Below are positions 1 through 10,676 of a DNA stretch of 64,000 nucleotides, piece by piece. The translations under genes were made by a program, and so were the position numbers. This DNA is from Zizania palustris (Eukaryota > Streptophyta > Magnoliopsida > Poales > Poaceae). Each line of letters starts with the position of its first letter. Position 1 is the stretch's first letter. The stretch spans positions 28,612,778-28,676,777 of the forward strand of contig JAAALK010000080.1 in assembly GCA_019279435.1 (NCBI GenBank), written 5' to 3'. A model generated the notes under the pieces. The model was not told the DNA's origin. It saw nothing but the letters and a program-made list of their open reading frames with translations, and did not search any database.

Positions 1-26
1 AGGCTAGAATATCTCCTTTAAGAAGG

Positions 27-401
27 TGTCAGGTGGGGCATCCAATATGCGCGGCGTGGCCGAGCAGTACAGGTTTAAAAGCTCTGGAAGCAAGTGGGTT
101 CAGGAGATCATTTCGGTTAGAGTATTTCTGTTAGGAATTCTGTTTCTTGTATTCTGGAATTCTGTTTCTTGTATTCTGTTGGGGGGAAGCCCTGGTGTTA
201 TATAAACCAGGGACCCTTCCCCGGGTGGAGGTGGGTTCTTCCTAGACTTTGTGTCCTCCGCAGGCTCCTGCCTCGTCTTCGCGTCGCCGCCAACGGCGCC
301 GCCGCGTCGTCGAGGGCCAGGGCCACGGCCGGCCACTACGTCTTCCTACAATCTAAGGAGCAGGGATATTTCCCATCTGCCCATATCACCATCCGGTGAC
401 A
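27..401 (+). repeat. 5' LTR of the Gypsy element
   Basis: 375 bp, TG...CA ends, matching 4824-5198 at all but one position seen. It contains a promoter-like TATATAAACC at about 199-208 and a duplicated ATTCTGTTTCTTGT segment at about 136-176. Its first ~50 bases match the LTR part of the integrase ORF end, because the ORF runs into the 3' LTR. Confidence 0.95.
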
Positions 402-439
402 ACCTGGTATCCAGAGGCCCGGGTTCTCCTTCCGCCGCC

Positions 440-3400
440 ATGAGCACACAATCGGATCTGAATTCTGTCAATCCCATTGAGGCCGCGCTGCAGGCCATCT
501 TGAGGCGTTTGGACAATCTGGATGAGAAACTACATCCTTTGCAACCACTGCAAGAAAAAGTTGCAATGCTGGAAGAATCGGTCCGCACCCATGATCAACA
601 GCAACAGGAGCTACGGGCGGTTGTCGTAAGGCTGGAAACAGCGCAAACTATGGCCACAACAGGAAGGCAACCGGCCCCGGTAGCCCCTGCAAGAAGATCC
701 GACGACGACAATATTGATCATGGCAGCGCAGACTTCATTCCAACAGCCCACAAATTGGAATTCCCAAAGTTTGATGGTACCAGCGATCCCCTACCATGGT
801 TAAATCGCTGCGAGCGCTATTTCCATGTACGGCGAACACCAGAGCATCAACGCGTCTCGTTCGCGGCCTTCTACCTCCTAGATGACGCCCAACTCTGGTT
901 TCATCGCATGGAATTAAACGGGGGCCGGCCGACATGGAGACAGTTTGTAAAATTGATCAACGCCCGTTTTGGTCCACCACTAACCGACAGCCCTTTGGGT
1001 GAATTAGCCATGCTACGACGCACGGGATCTGTTGCTGAGTACAGCGCACGGTTCATGGCATTATCTTGCCGTGACCCAACGCTTACGGAGCCACAACAGA
1101 TACAACTATTCATCACAGGGTTAGGCAATCCCTTAAAAACCGATGTGGCACTTCAGCAACCAGAATCTTTGGATGACGCGGTAATCTTTGCAAGGGCTTA
1201 TGAGCAGCGTAACACGTCAAGGGAAATTGCGACTGCATCAGCAAATCGCCCCCCCGGGCGCACTTTCTTTCGGCCGGGAGCAGCTGGGACAGCAACAGCA
1301 GGAGCTGCAACGACCACAGCGTCATCAGCCCCGGCATCGTCTACCGGATCAGTGAACATCAGAGCAGCAACTAATGCGGTCCGTTTGTCATCCCAAGAAA
1401 TTGCACAACGCCGCAAAGAAGGATTATGCTTTCACTGCGATGAGTTGTTCACCCCCGGCCACAAATTACAGTGCAAACAACTGTTTGTGATTGAGGCAGT
1501 GTTCGAAGAACAGGAAGAAGTAAGTGGTACAAGGGATGACGAACCAACGATATCAATACACGCACTCACAGGAATTCAGCCAAAGCACGGACGCACTATG
1601 CAGCTCATGGTAGATATCAATGGCTCACAGCTGCTAGCACTGTTGGATTCAGGCTCTACGCATAATTTTATAGACATAAAAGCAGCGTTGAGGGCAGGAA
1701 TCAAGCTAGCAGAACAAGAAGGGCTGCGGGTAGCAGTGGCAAATGGGGAGCGCCTCACTAGCCCTGGGTGTTGCAAGGCCATGAACATGTCCATAAAAGG
1801 GGAATACTTTCAGATTGATTGTTATGGCCTACCACTTGGATCATACGACATGGTACTTGGGGTACAATGGCTGGAATCCCTAGGACCAATCCTATGGGAC
1901 TTCACTCAAAGAACAGTAGCGTTTATCAAGAAGGGACGCCGGATTTCTTGGTCAGCACCAGGGGCTAAACCAGCACCGATGGCCTCACTATTTGCCATCA
2001 CGAGTGACATAATGGATGACCTCCTTACAGAATTCGTGCCCTTATTCTCACAACCAGCTGGCCTACCACCGACACGGGCTAGATCGCATCGGATACAATT
2101 ATTGCCGGGAACAACCCCTATCGCAGTAAGGCCATATCGCTATGCCCATGTCCAGAAAACAGAGCTAGAAAAACAATGTGAGGAAATGTTGCGGACTGGG
2201 GTCATCCGTCCCAGTACATCGGCATTTTCAGCACCAATCTTGCTAGTCAAGAAGTCAGATGGTTCATGGCGTTTTTGTGTGGATTACAGGGCACTAAATG
2301 CACAAACAGTAAAAGACAAATTCCCTATTCCAGTAGTGGAGGAGCTGCTTGATGAACTAAGGGGCGCCATTTTCTTCACAAAGCTAGACTTAAGGTCTGG
2401 ATACCATCAGATACGAATGGATACAAGAGACATTGAAAAGACAGCTTTTCGTACACATCAAGGTCTGTTCGAATTTTTGGTAATGCCATTTGGGCTAACA
2501 AATGCCCCAGCAACGTTCCAAGCATTGATGAATGAGGTGTTGAAACCTTTTCTTAGGAAGTTTGTGCTAGTATTCTTCGACGATATACTGATTTACAGCC
2601 CGTCGTGGTCGGAACATCTACGGCATGTACGTACAGTTCTTCAGACACTAAAGGAGCATGGCCTGTTTATTAAGAAATCTAAGTGCATGTTTGGTCAACG
2701 GGAAGTTGCGTACTTGGGTCATGTAATCTCTGAGGCAGGAGTGGCGATGGACAATCAAAAGATAAAGGCAGTATTAGATTGGCCAGTACCACGATCGGTA
2801 CGTGCAGTGCGTGCGTTTCTGGGGTTAGCAGGATACTATCGTCGTTTTATTCAAAATTATGGTTCCATTGCTACACCCCTCACCAAGCTTCTCAGGAAAG
2901 GTGGATTCAATTGGGATCTAGAGGCAGCCGAGGCTTTCTGTCGGCTACAGACAGCCCTAACATCAGCACCATTACTACAATTACCAGCCTTCGATCAAGA
3001 ATTCATTGTCGAATGTGATGCCTCAGAGTCAGGGTTCGGCGCCGTTCTACACCAAGGCGCCGGTCCTGTAGCATATTTCAGTAAGCAAATTGCGCCAAGA
3101 CATGCGAGGCTTGCAGCATATGAGCGTGAGCTAATTGGGTTGGTACTCGCTGTACGGCACTGGAGACACTATTTGTGGGGACAGCATTTTCTGATCCGTA
3201 CTGATCATTACAGTCTTAAATTTCTATTAGATCAAAGGCTGTCAACAATTCCACAGCACCAGTGGTCAAGCAAATTGCTTGGTTATGATTTTCGCGTGGA
3301 ATACAAACCAGGGGTCACTAATGTCGTGGCTGATGCACTCTCACGACGAGATATGAACATTGTAGGGGAGGCCATGCTGCTTTCTGCGCCAACATTCCTA

Positions 3401-3661
3401 TTTTTTGAGGAGCTACGCAGGGAAATTGATGGCAATGAAGAACTACGCAGACTAAGGGATGAGGCAGCAGCAGGCAATAAGGGGGAAGCTTGGGGTGTCA
3501 CGGACGGATTAATTATGGTCAAGGGCAAGGTATTAGTCCCTCTGTCATCAGCATTGATACAGGAGGTACTCAGCATTTCTCACGACATGGGCCATGAAGG
3601 TGTCGAAAAAACACTGAACAGGCTACGCCAAGACTTTATATACCGAATGTTCACAAAGTAG
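440..3661 (+). CDS. Gypsy gag-protease-RT-RNase H polyprotein (ends at a frameshift)
   Basis: The ATG at 440 has a GCCGCC context and lies just after the LTR. An upstream in-frame extension from 251 lies mostly in the LTR and was not used. Order in the product: Gag region (nt ~760-1200); a CCHC-type knuckle with cysteines in CFHC and a later H/C pair (~1430-1475); aspartic protease with LLDSGSTH (~1640); reverse transcriptase with the FFDD active site (~2575-2585); RNase H with ECDASESG (~3010); and the first part of the integrase zinc-binding region (HDMGHEG, ~3582). The frame stops at TAG 3659-3661, but coding similarity continues in another frame, so this copy carries a single-base frameshift near 3635. 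The polyprotein would form virus-like particles and copy RNA into DNA. Confidence 0.92.
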   Translation: MSTQSDLNSVNPIEAALQAILRRLDNLDEKLHPLQPLQEKVAMLEESVRTHDQQQQELRAVVVRLETAQTMATTGRQPAPVAPARRSDDDNIDHGSADFIPTAHKLEFPKFDGTSDPLPWLNRCERYFHVRRTPEHQRVSFAAFYLLDDAQLWFHRMELNGGRPTWRQFVKLINARFGPPLTDSPLGELAMLRRTGSVAEYSARFMALSCRDPTLTEPQQIQLFITGLGNPLKTDVALQQPESLDDAVIFARAYEQRNTSREIATASANRPPGRTFFRPGAAGTATAGAATTTASSAPASSTGSVNIRAATNAVRLSSQEIAQRRKEGLCFHCDELFTPGHKLQCKQLFVIEAVFEEQEEVSGTRDDEPTISIHALTGIQPKHGRTMQLMVDINGSQLLALLDSGSTHNFIDIKAALRAGIKLAEQEGLRVAVANGERLTSPGCCKAMNMSIKGEYFQIDCYGLPLGSYDMVLGVQWLESLGPILWDFTQRTVAFIKKGRRISWSAPGAKPAPMASLFAITSDIMDDLLTEFVPLFSQPAGLPPTRARSHRIQLLPGTTPIAVRPYRYAHVQKTELEKQCEEMLRTGVIRPSTSAFSAPILLVKKSDGSWRFCVDYRALNAQTVKDKFPIPVVEELLDELRGAIFFTKLDLRSGYHQIRMDTRDIEKTAFRTHQGLFEFLVMPFGLTNAPATFQALMNEVLKPFLRKFVLVFFDDILIYSPSWSEHLRHVRTVLQTLKEHGLFIKKSKCMFGQREVAYLGHVISEAGVAMDNQKIKAVLDWPVPRSVRAVRAFLGLAGYYRRFIQNYGSIATPLTKLLRKGGFNWDLEAAEAFCRLQTALTSAPLLQLPAFDQEFIVECDASESGFGAVLHQGAGPVAYFSKQIAPRHARLAAYERELIGLVLAVRHWRHYLWGQHFLIRTDHYSLKFLLDQRLSTIPQHQWSSKLLGYDFRVEYKPGVTNVVADALSRRDMNIVGEAMLLSAPTFLFFEELRREIDGNEELRRLRDEAAAGNKGEAWGVTDGLIMVKGKVLVPLSSALIQEVLSISHDMGHEGVEKTLNRLRQDFIYRMFTK

Positions 3662-3705
3662 TACGGGACTATGTTCGCGCATGTCCTGTTTGTCAAAGAA
3701 ACAAG

Positions 3706-4875
3706 GTGGAACAACTACAGCCGGGGGGTCTACTACAACCACTTGAGGTACCATCAACTGTATGGGCTGATATTGCGATGGATTTTGTCGAAGGCTTTCC
3801 GCGTATTAATGGCAAGTCCGTCATATTAACAGTAGTGGACAGATTCTCAAAGCTCGCCCATTTCATTCCCCTAAGTCACCCATATACAGCAACATCAGTG
3901 GCAAGGGCATTTTTTTCAAACATAGTAAGGCTGCATGGCATACCAAGCTCTATTGTTAGTGATCGAGATGCAGTTTTTACAAGCAAGTTTTGGCAGGAGC
4001 TTTTTTCGCTCTCAGGCGTCAAGCTCCAATTATCATCAGCTTTTCATCCACAGTCGGATGGCCAATCCGAAGCTACTAATAAGGTGATCTCTATGTATTT
4101 GAGGTGCCTAACAGGTGACCGGCCGAAGAGTTGGCTTCAGTGGTTGCCCTGGGCGGAATTTTGCTATAATACAGCCTACCACTCCTCCCTGCGTACGTCA
4201 CCATTCAGGGTGGTATATGGAAGAGAACCACCATCTATTCGTCGGTATACAGGCAATGCCGGGCTGCCGGCGGTGGGTCAGCAACTACAGGAGCGAGATG
4301 AGTTTTTGGTTCAGGTCCGAGAAAGATTAGAACAGGCCCAACTGCATTATAAATCACAGTATGATCGGAAACACAGGGAATTGCAATTTTCGGTGGGTGA
4401 TTGGGTCTGGCTACGTCTGATACATCGGCCTTTGAGTTCTCTTAATGTGAAGGGACGCTCTAAACTGGGGCCAAAATTCTTTGGGCCTTTTCAAATATTA
4501 GAGCGCATTGGAGAGGTGGCGTATCGGCTGGACTTGCCAAAACGAGCAAAAATTCATGACGTATTTCATGTGGGTCTGCTGAAACAGTACCATGGGGATC
4601 CGCCAGCATCGCCAGGGGTGTTGCCCCCAATTCACAATGGCAGGGCCTGTGTGGAGCCACAGTGCGTGACCAAGGGGAGGATGGCCAGGGGAAAGAAAGA
4701 AGTTTTGGTACAGTGGAAGGGTCTATCAGCAGCTGATGCCACATGGGTAGAATTGGAAGAGTTTCGTCAGATTTATCCATCCTTTCAGCTCGAGGACGAG
4801 CTGAATTTCGAGGAAGGGAGAGATGTCAGGTGGGGCATCCAATATGCGCGGCGTGGCCGAGCAGTACAGGTTTAA
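3706..4875 (+). CDS. Gypsy integrase with C-terminal chromodomain-like tail
   Basis: Continuation of pol after the break near 3635; the coding frame can be followed from about 3640 and the listed start is only the first methionine-like codon. The integrase core shows VDRFSKLAHF (~3836), SDRDAVFTSKFW (~3958) and HPQSDGQSE (~4047), the D, D and E regions of the catalytic triad. The C-terminal part has a GPFQILERIG segment and then a chromodomain-like stretch, VLVQWKGLSAADATW (~4703-4748). In chromoviruses this tail can direct insertion to particular chromatin. The last 17 codons and the stop (4873-4875) lie inside the 3' LTR. Confidence 0.92.
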   Translation: MEQLQPGGLLQPLEVPSTVWADIAMDFVEGFPRINGKSVILTVVDRFSKLAHFIPLSHPYTATSVARAFFSNIVRLHGIPSSIVSDRDAVFTSKFWQELFSLSGVKLQLSSAFHPQSDGQSEATNKVISMYLRCLTGDRPKSWLQWLPWAEFCYNTAYHSSLRTSPFRVVYGREPPSIRRYTGNAGLPAVGQQLQERDEFLVQVRERLEQAQLHYKSQYDRKHRELQFSVGDWVWLRLIHRPLSSLNVKGRSKLGPKFFGPFQILERIGEVAYRLDLPKRAKIHDVFHVGLLKQYHGDPPASPGVLPPIHNGRACVEPQCVTKGRMARGKKEVLVQWKGLSAADATWVELEEFRQIYPSFQLEDELNFEEGRDVRWGIQYARRGRAVQV

Positions 4876-5198
4876 AAGCTCTGGAAGCAAGTGGGTTCAG
4901 GAGATCATTTCGGTTAGAGTATTTCTGTTAGGAATTCTGTTTCTTGTATTCTGGAATTCTGTTTCTTGTATTCTGTTGGGGGGAAGCCCTGGTGTTATAT
5001 AAACCAGGGACCCTTCCCCGGGTGGAGGTGGGTTCTTCCTAGACTTTGTGTCCTCCACAGGCTCCTGCCTCGTCTTCGCGTCGCCGCCAACGGCGCCGCC
5101 GCGTCGTCGAGGGCCAGGGCCACGGCCGGCCACTACGTCTTCCTACAATCTAAGGAGCAGGGATATTTCCCATCTGCCCATATCACCATCCGGTGACA
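4824..5198 (+). repeat. 3' LTR of the Gypsy element
   Basis: 375-bp copy of 27-401 with one visible substitution (5057). It begins inside the integrase/chromodomain reading frame and ends at CGGTGACA, followed directly by the GAAGG duplication and, four bases later, by the MCM3 splice donor read on the minus strand. Confidence 0.95.
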
Positions 5199-5207
5199 GA
5201 AGGTTAC

Positions 5208-8169
5208 CTCATCAGTGAGTTTTGGCTGAATAAGATTCTTTGCATAATGAATATACTTCTTAAGAAACTTGACAGTCAGCCTGTCCTGTTTGGCTTTCTT
5301 GCCTCTTCTTCTGTCCAGCCCATGGAGCATTCTATCATATTTAACAAATATGGCTGCATTAACATCACCATCATCTTCTTCTTCAGCATATCCTGTTTTA
5401 TCAAGTGACCTAGCTCCTGCAGTTTGTAAGTTCTTTTGGTTAAGCAAATAAAAATGACTGAAAAGTCTGAAAATATCTCAGCGTGTTATAAAACACAAAA
5501 TTACCTCCATCATCAGTGCAGTATCTATGCATCCGTGCAACATGTTCTGAAATTTGACGATCAATCTCAGCATCCATTTGATCAAGAACAATAAAAAGCA
5601 AATCAAAACGTGAGAGCAATGAGTCTGGAAGCCCAATATTCTTGGTTGGTGTCAGTGAACGGTCATACTGTAACACAGCCAAAAATTGTGATCAGAAAAT
5701 GCACTACTAGAGTATAACACCATAAAAGCAACACATGAGAGATACTAATAACTTACAGTTCCATATATTGGATTTGCTGCAGCAATTACACTACATCTCG
5801 CATTTAGAGAGGCATGTATTCCTGCCTTTGCAATGGTCACAGTTTGCTGTTCCATAACTTCATGTATAGCCACTCTGTCTAGATCATTCATCTTATCAAA
5901 CTCATCAATGCAGACAACACCACGATCAGCAAGAACCATAGCACCAGCCTCCAGCCTTCTTTCCCCTGATCACAGGAATTTGGTAAGAAGTTCCTATAGA
6001 AACCAAACAAAAATGCATGAACTAAGTTTCAATGATTACCAGTCTCTTGATCAGAAGTGACAGCCGCAGTCAAACCAACACCAGATGAACCCCTTCCCGT
6101 AGTTGAAATAGCCAAAGGGGCAATGTTCATTACCGCTCTTAGGAGCTGGGACTTGGCAACTGAAGGATCTCCTACCATCATCATGTTTATATCTCTGCAT
6201 ACAAAATAAGATGATATATACAGTACAACAAATGAAATCATGTGGATGCAATGATACAAAGAAACAGCACTGACCCTCTCAAGTGAGTTCCATTTTTCAG
6301 ATTCTTTTCAATGCCACCAAGCATTAACAATATTACTGCCTTCTTTATCCACAGATGGCCATATATAGATGGAGCAAGTGAGTTTCCCAGCAACTCGAAT
6401 GTGTCTTTTCTCTTCGATATTTCTTTCATCCTCTTCAGATCCTCCCGAGTATAGACAGGTGCGTTTGCCTCTTTGTTCATAAGTGACATATTGTTTGCAA
6501 TAAGGACAGTCCTATAGGCATAGTGATACTAAGAACTTCAGAAACAGTGCAGTGCAGCTTGGGTAAAGGTTAAGGTCAGAGCAGAACTCACCTGAACACA
6601 CCACTAACACTGCCCGTGCTTTTCCCTGGAAGAGCCTTGTAGACACCAACAATTGAGACACGGTCACCTGGCTTGCAAGAATCTACAAGATCATCTTCTA
6701 CAACAATGTCCACTGTTCTTGGGAGTTGTCCAGGGGCAGAATTTTCAGGCACTTCTTGCATGGACAGTGTTTGGTGATCCTTGTATTCACACAGTCCATA
6801 CTCAGTGACCAACAGGTTGCCGTTTTCATCCTAACCACTCCAAATTAGCCATATACCAGATACAATAGCAAATAGGCTTCATTGAATGGAATTGCGAAAA
6901 GTTCATAAGAATGTACCCTTGTTGGATAAACCGAACCAGTAGGCAGGCCTACAAAAGATGTGATGTCCCTGTATTCACGTGAGAGAGTACCTCCAGTAGC
7001 AGGGCAGTAGTGAACACTCTTAACTACTTTCGGCCTTACTAGTGAACCTGTTTTTTTCTCACAGAAGCAAAATATCATCACTCGTTAGCAATATTTTTAA
7101 ATGGTTCAATGATTCTGAACTATGAAATAGCAGGCACAGCTTAATTGAATAATCAGTTGAACTAGAAATAGGTGCATAGTATTTCGTATTCATGCAATGG
7201 TTGCATGGGACATGTCAACATTCTCATTCTGATCTCTCATTTTGCTCTGCCTCAGAGCTAACATTAGCAAAGTCTAATCGCATTCTTATTTATTGTTTGC
7301 CATTACTAGTTACCAACTGAACTATGGCAGTATGATATATCATATATATTCTCTACCGGGAGGAGTAACGGTAGAACCCTAGGGCTTAACTGAAACTTCT
7401 TAATCGTTTTCAAAAAAAAATGAAATTTTTTGAACATAAATACCACAATTTAAACCCAGACCAACCAACTGCAACCCAAAAATAAATAAATTGCGGTATT
7501 TGAATTCTTAGAACATAAAGACCACAATTTAAACCCATACCAACTAATTGCATAATTGCAACCCAAGAAGCCTATTGACCCAAACTAGTATGAACAAGGT
7601 TAACGGACTTACATTTCGTGACGATGCCCTCGACGCAGACCATGCTTCCGAGGAAGGACGACATGAGATCCCTCGGCGTGACCCTGTGGAAGCCGAACGG
7701 ACCCGAGAATCCCACCAGCACGCGCTGTCTTTCCTTCAAGAACTTGGGGTCCAGGTTCCTCGCCACCTCCGTCACCGCGTCCGACGCCGGCTGCATGTAC
7801 TCGCCGGGGCTCCGTATCACCCTACAAATCGAGGCGGAGATCTAGTCGACCAGGCAAGACCAGCAACGCACGATTGGGGATGAGGAGGAGGGGGGGCGAC
7901 CACCCACCTGCGAGCGAGATCTAGGCTGTGGTTCCGGAGGTCGTCCATGCCGATGATGAGCCTGTAGCGCTTGTTTTGGACCATGTCGCGCACGGCCTGC
8001 ATGTACGCCCCCTTCCCGACCTGCAGACGCAAGGGCCAAGGAAGTCAGCGACGAACCACTAGAGAAGACGGCGGCGGAAATGAGCGGCGACGAGGGGGCT
8101 TACATCCTGGTCGAGGAAGTCGAGGAACGCGCGTTTGTGCGCCGCCATGGCCTCCTCGTTGACGTCCAT
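5208..8169 (-). CDS. MCM3: DNA replication licensing factor MCM3 (exons 1-10, C-terminus outside window)
   Basis: Subunit of the nuclear MCM2-7 replicative helicase. Exons in coding order: 8169-8104, 8020-7908, 7821-7613, 7047-6917, 6830-6592, 6511-6275, 6194-6040, 5965-5757, 5667-5505, 5416-5208. They total 1731 nt (577 codons) with GT-AG junctions and consistent phase. Start: ATGGACGTC at 8169 (MDVNEEAMAAHKRAF), the plant MCM3 N-terminus. AAA+ motifs: Walker A-type GDPSVAKSQ (~340-348), Walker B CIDEFD (402-407), and the arginine finger in LLSRFD (R473). Plant MCM3 is about 770 residues, so roughly 190 residues lie in exons left of position 1. The intron after exon 10 holds the Gypsy element (27-5198). 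Sequence left of 27 should be the rest of that intron. No coding break was seen, so the gene may still work if the enlarged intron is spliced. Confidence 0.95.
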
Positions 8170-8304
8170 GGCTGCTGCTCCGGGGACGGGACGCGCGACC
8201 GGCGGGGATAGAGAGAGAAGGATGGGCGGGATGGGCCTGGGAGTGTGGGTGGCGGCGGGTCTGGATTTGGGGGTAAAATCTGGGGAGGAAAAGGAGGACG
8301 CGCG

Positions 8305-8316
8305 TTTTGGCGGGAA
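8305..8316 (+). promoter_or_regulatory. E2F-like site upstream of MCM3
   Basis: TTTTGGCGGGAA, about 136-147 bp upstream of the MCM3 ATG, matches the classical E2F element. A related weaker GGCGGGAAC occurs at about 8331-8339. MCM genes are established E2F targets in plants and animals, activated at G1/S. The sequence match is direct; function here is inferred. Confidence 0.65.
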
Positions 8317-8347
8317 GGAGAGGGCGATGTGGCGGGAACCCGTTGCT

Positions 8348-8355
8348 TTTCGCGC
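8348..8355 (+). promoter_or_regulatory. Second E2F-like site (TTTCGCGC) upstream of MCM3
   Basis: TTTCGCGC fits the TTTSSCGC E2F consensus and lies about 180 bp upstream of the MCM3 start codon, some 35 bp beyond the first site. Paired E2F sites are common in S-phase gene promoters. Confidence 0.5.
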
Positions 8356-8399
8356 GCTCGGTAGTCGGACAGGAGCACGAAGTGAGGACTACGGCTAAG

Positions 8400-9289
8400 C
8401 TTTAATTCATTTCGGTGATTATTTGATTTGATTCTTTAAAGAAAATATTTTGATCTAATAAAATAATATAAATATATTTAAAATATATATTAATAAGATT
8501 AAATATGATATATCTAAATACATTTATATCTTAAATATAGTTTATACCTTAAATACAATATAATATATAGCTTAATATAAATAATATGTAACACATATTA
8601 AAAAGGTAATAATATAATTTTGACCGGTATGTGTGTAATATGTATCACCGGTATTAGCCAGTATTGATCGGTATTAAGATCATAACGGTACGGCATTTAA
8701 TGCATACCGGTTTAAGTGACGGAATTGATAAGCATGCTAGTGCTCTTACCAACGTATGTCGTGAAATTGATGCGTTTCAGAAAAATACAAATTGTTCTCT
8801 TTTTTACCCCGTAACTTGTTGAAATACTCATTTGGTGAATCCAGATCTCAGTAGTTACCGTATTTTATTTAAATTTCAAATATGGATATAGATATTTTTG
8901 AACATGAATACAAAATGGATAGTTCGAATTCAAATACAGATCCAAATATTTACTAAATTTAACTTGAAATGAATATAAAAAAAGAAAAGTGTCAAATCCA
9001 TATATATTTTAATTGATCAAATTTGATTAATCGACAAAAAATCATGAATAGTGCACCACAAATATAGTCAATTAATTTTTTGTGAATTGAACGTAATCAA
9101 TCAACCAACCAAATATTTCTACGGCGCGGCGATGACGGCAACGGCTCGGCATCCCACCGGTGGTAAGTTAGTGAAGAGGAGGGCGGAGGGAGGAGGAGGA
9201 GGGAGGGTGTTTTAAAAAAGGATGTGAAAATTTTGAAAAAGAAAATGGCACAAGTTTGATATTTTGCGGGAAGAGGAGTATCGGAAGAA
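8400..9289. other. AT-rich intergenic DNA
   Basis: No gene recognised. The left part (8410-8630) is rich in AATATA-type low-complexity sequence. A stretch at about 8625-8715 has several ACCGGT/CCGGTAT motifs in both orientations, and a purine-rich GGAGG run lies at about 9176-9210. Probably decayed transposon DNA. Confidence 0.5.
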
Positions 9290-9475
9290 GTTTTTTTGTT
9301 TAACGAGTGTTGCACTCAACAAACACCAGATCTTGTCGAATGCCTCAAATTTGGAAGAGTTTTTTAAAAAACTTTGTTTAATTTGTTGTTACAATCATTT
9401 CCTTGATAAAAATTATGAAACTATAGTGCATCAAGGACTGAAAATAAGCTCAAAAACATAAATATATTTTTTTGA

Positions 9476-10660
9476 ATAATTTAGTTTATTATTTTATGCA
9501 CTTTTAGTACAACTTTGACATGTTTTAATCTAAATCCTAAAAATATAATTAATGAATTAAAAATAGCAAAATGAACTAAACAAATATGAAATTTTTACAT
9601 GGGATAATATACATCGTATTTTGATTTTAAAAAAATCAAGTTCAAACAAAGATTTAATCATTAATTTGCTTTCGAATCTATCTCATTTCTTCTCTAAACT
9701 CTAATTCCTCCTCTCAAAATATCCAATTTGTAAATACTATACGTGATAACTTTATCGATTTTTTTAAAAATTTTATCACAGAATCTTTATATCATATCAT
9801 AACACCATCTTAAGTATAATATTTTTCAGAAGTCGTTTGAATTTTTTAGAATTAAAAAACCATTAAGGTCTATGTTGCTGATAGAGTGTCGCAACCTAGT
9901 TTTTTCAAAAATTATTTCGATTTAGTTCATAATAACTCAAAATATAGTAATAAATATGAATATGATTTTTCTATAATTTTTTATTCATTATTTTGGCACT
10001 TGTAGTTCAAATTTTACATATTTCAATTTAAATCCTAAAAACATACTTAATGAATTAAAAATAGCAAACTGAACTAAAAATGTGGAATTTTTACATAATA
10101 TAATATATGTTGTGTTTTGATTGTAGAAAAAAAATCAAGTATAAAAAATGATTTACCCATCAAACTTCTTTCAAACATATCTCATTTCTTCTTTAAACCC
10201 TAATTCCTCCTCTCATAATCTCCGATTTATAAACACTCTACGTGATAATTTTTTCAGAATATTTTTAGTTTTTTATCACAATATGTATGTATCATATAAT
10301 AACACCATGACAAGTCTAATGTTTTTACACTTCATTTGATTTTTTATAATTAAAAAATTAAGTTTCACGTTGTCAAACGAGTATCGCATCCTAAATTGTT
10401 TAAAATTTCTTTCAATTCAGTTGATAAGAACCATAAATAAACTTAAAAATATGAATATGATTTTTTATAAATTTTGGTTTATTAGTTTAGGCACTTGTAG
10501 TTCAAATTTCACCTATTTCAATTTAAATCCTAGAAACATACTTAATTTAAAAATAATAAACTGAACGAAAAAATGTGAAATTTTTACATGAGATAATATA
10601 TGTTGTGTTTTGATTGTAGAAAAAAATTCAAGTTAAAATCAAATTGAAAGTATCACGTAG
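9476..10660. repeat. Tandem repeat, period about 490-500 bp, roughly 2.5 copies
   Basis: The same AT-rich block recurs three times, starting with AAATCCTA at 9531, 10032 and 10524, each followed by a TTAATGAATT or TTAATTTAAA segment and then AATTTTTACAT. A second block (ATCTCATTTCTTCT...CTAATTCCTCCTCTCA) occurs at about 9678-9720 and 10179-10220. Copies diverge by substitutions and small indels. No coding potential seen. It could be the interior of a degenerate transposon whose right end is the CACTA-like terminus at 10815. Confidence 0.75.
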
Positions 10661-10676
10661 ACTCAAAACAGTGGTT

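Larger units (their letters stand above)
27..5198 (+). mobile_element. Gypsy (chromovirus, Reina-like) LTR retrotransposon, nearly intact
   Basis: A complete Ty3/Gypsy element with two 375-bp LTRs (27-401 and 4824-5198), each starting TGTCAGG and ending GGTGACA. It is flanked by the 5-bp target-site duplication GAAGG (22-26 and 5199-5203). Domain order is gag, protease, reverse transcriptase, RNase H, integrase, then a chromodomain-like tail, which is the Gypsy order. The short LTRs, 5.2-kb size and C-terminal chromodomain suggest the Reina clade (inference). I see one substitution between the LTRs (260 G versus 5057 A), so insertion was recent. The element is antisense to MCM3 and lies inside one of its introns. 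A degenerate initiator-methionine primer-binding site (TGGTATCCAGAG) starts at about 405. The coding region is broken once near 3635. Confidence 0.95.

Noticed and set aside
251..439. Upstream in-frame extension of the Gypsy gag ORF
   Set aside because: It lies mostly in the LTR; the ATG at 440 has a good context and lies just inside the element.
7548..7883. 111-codon plus-strand ORF over MCM3 exon 3
   Set aside because: Antisense shadow of a conserved MCM3 exon.
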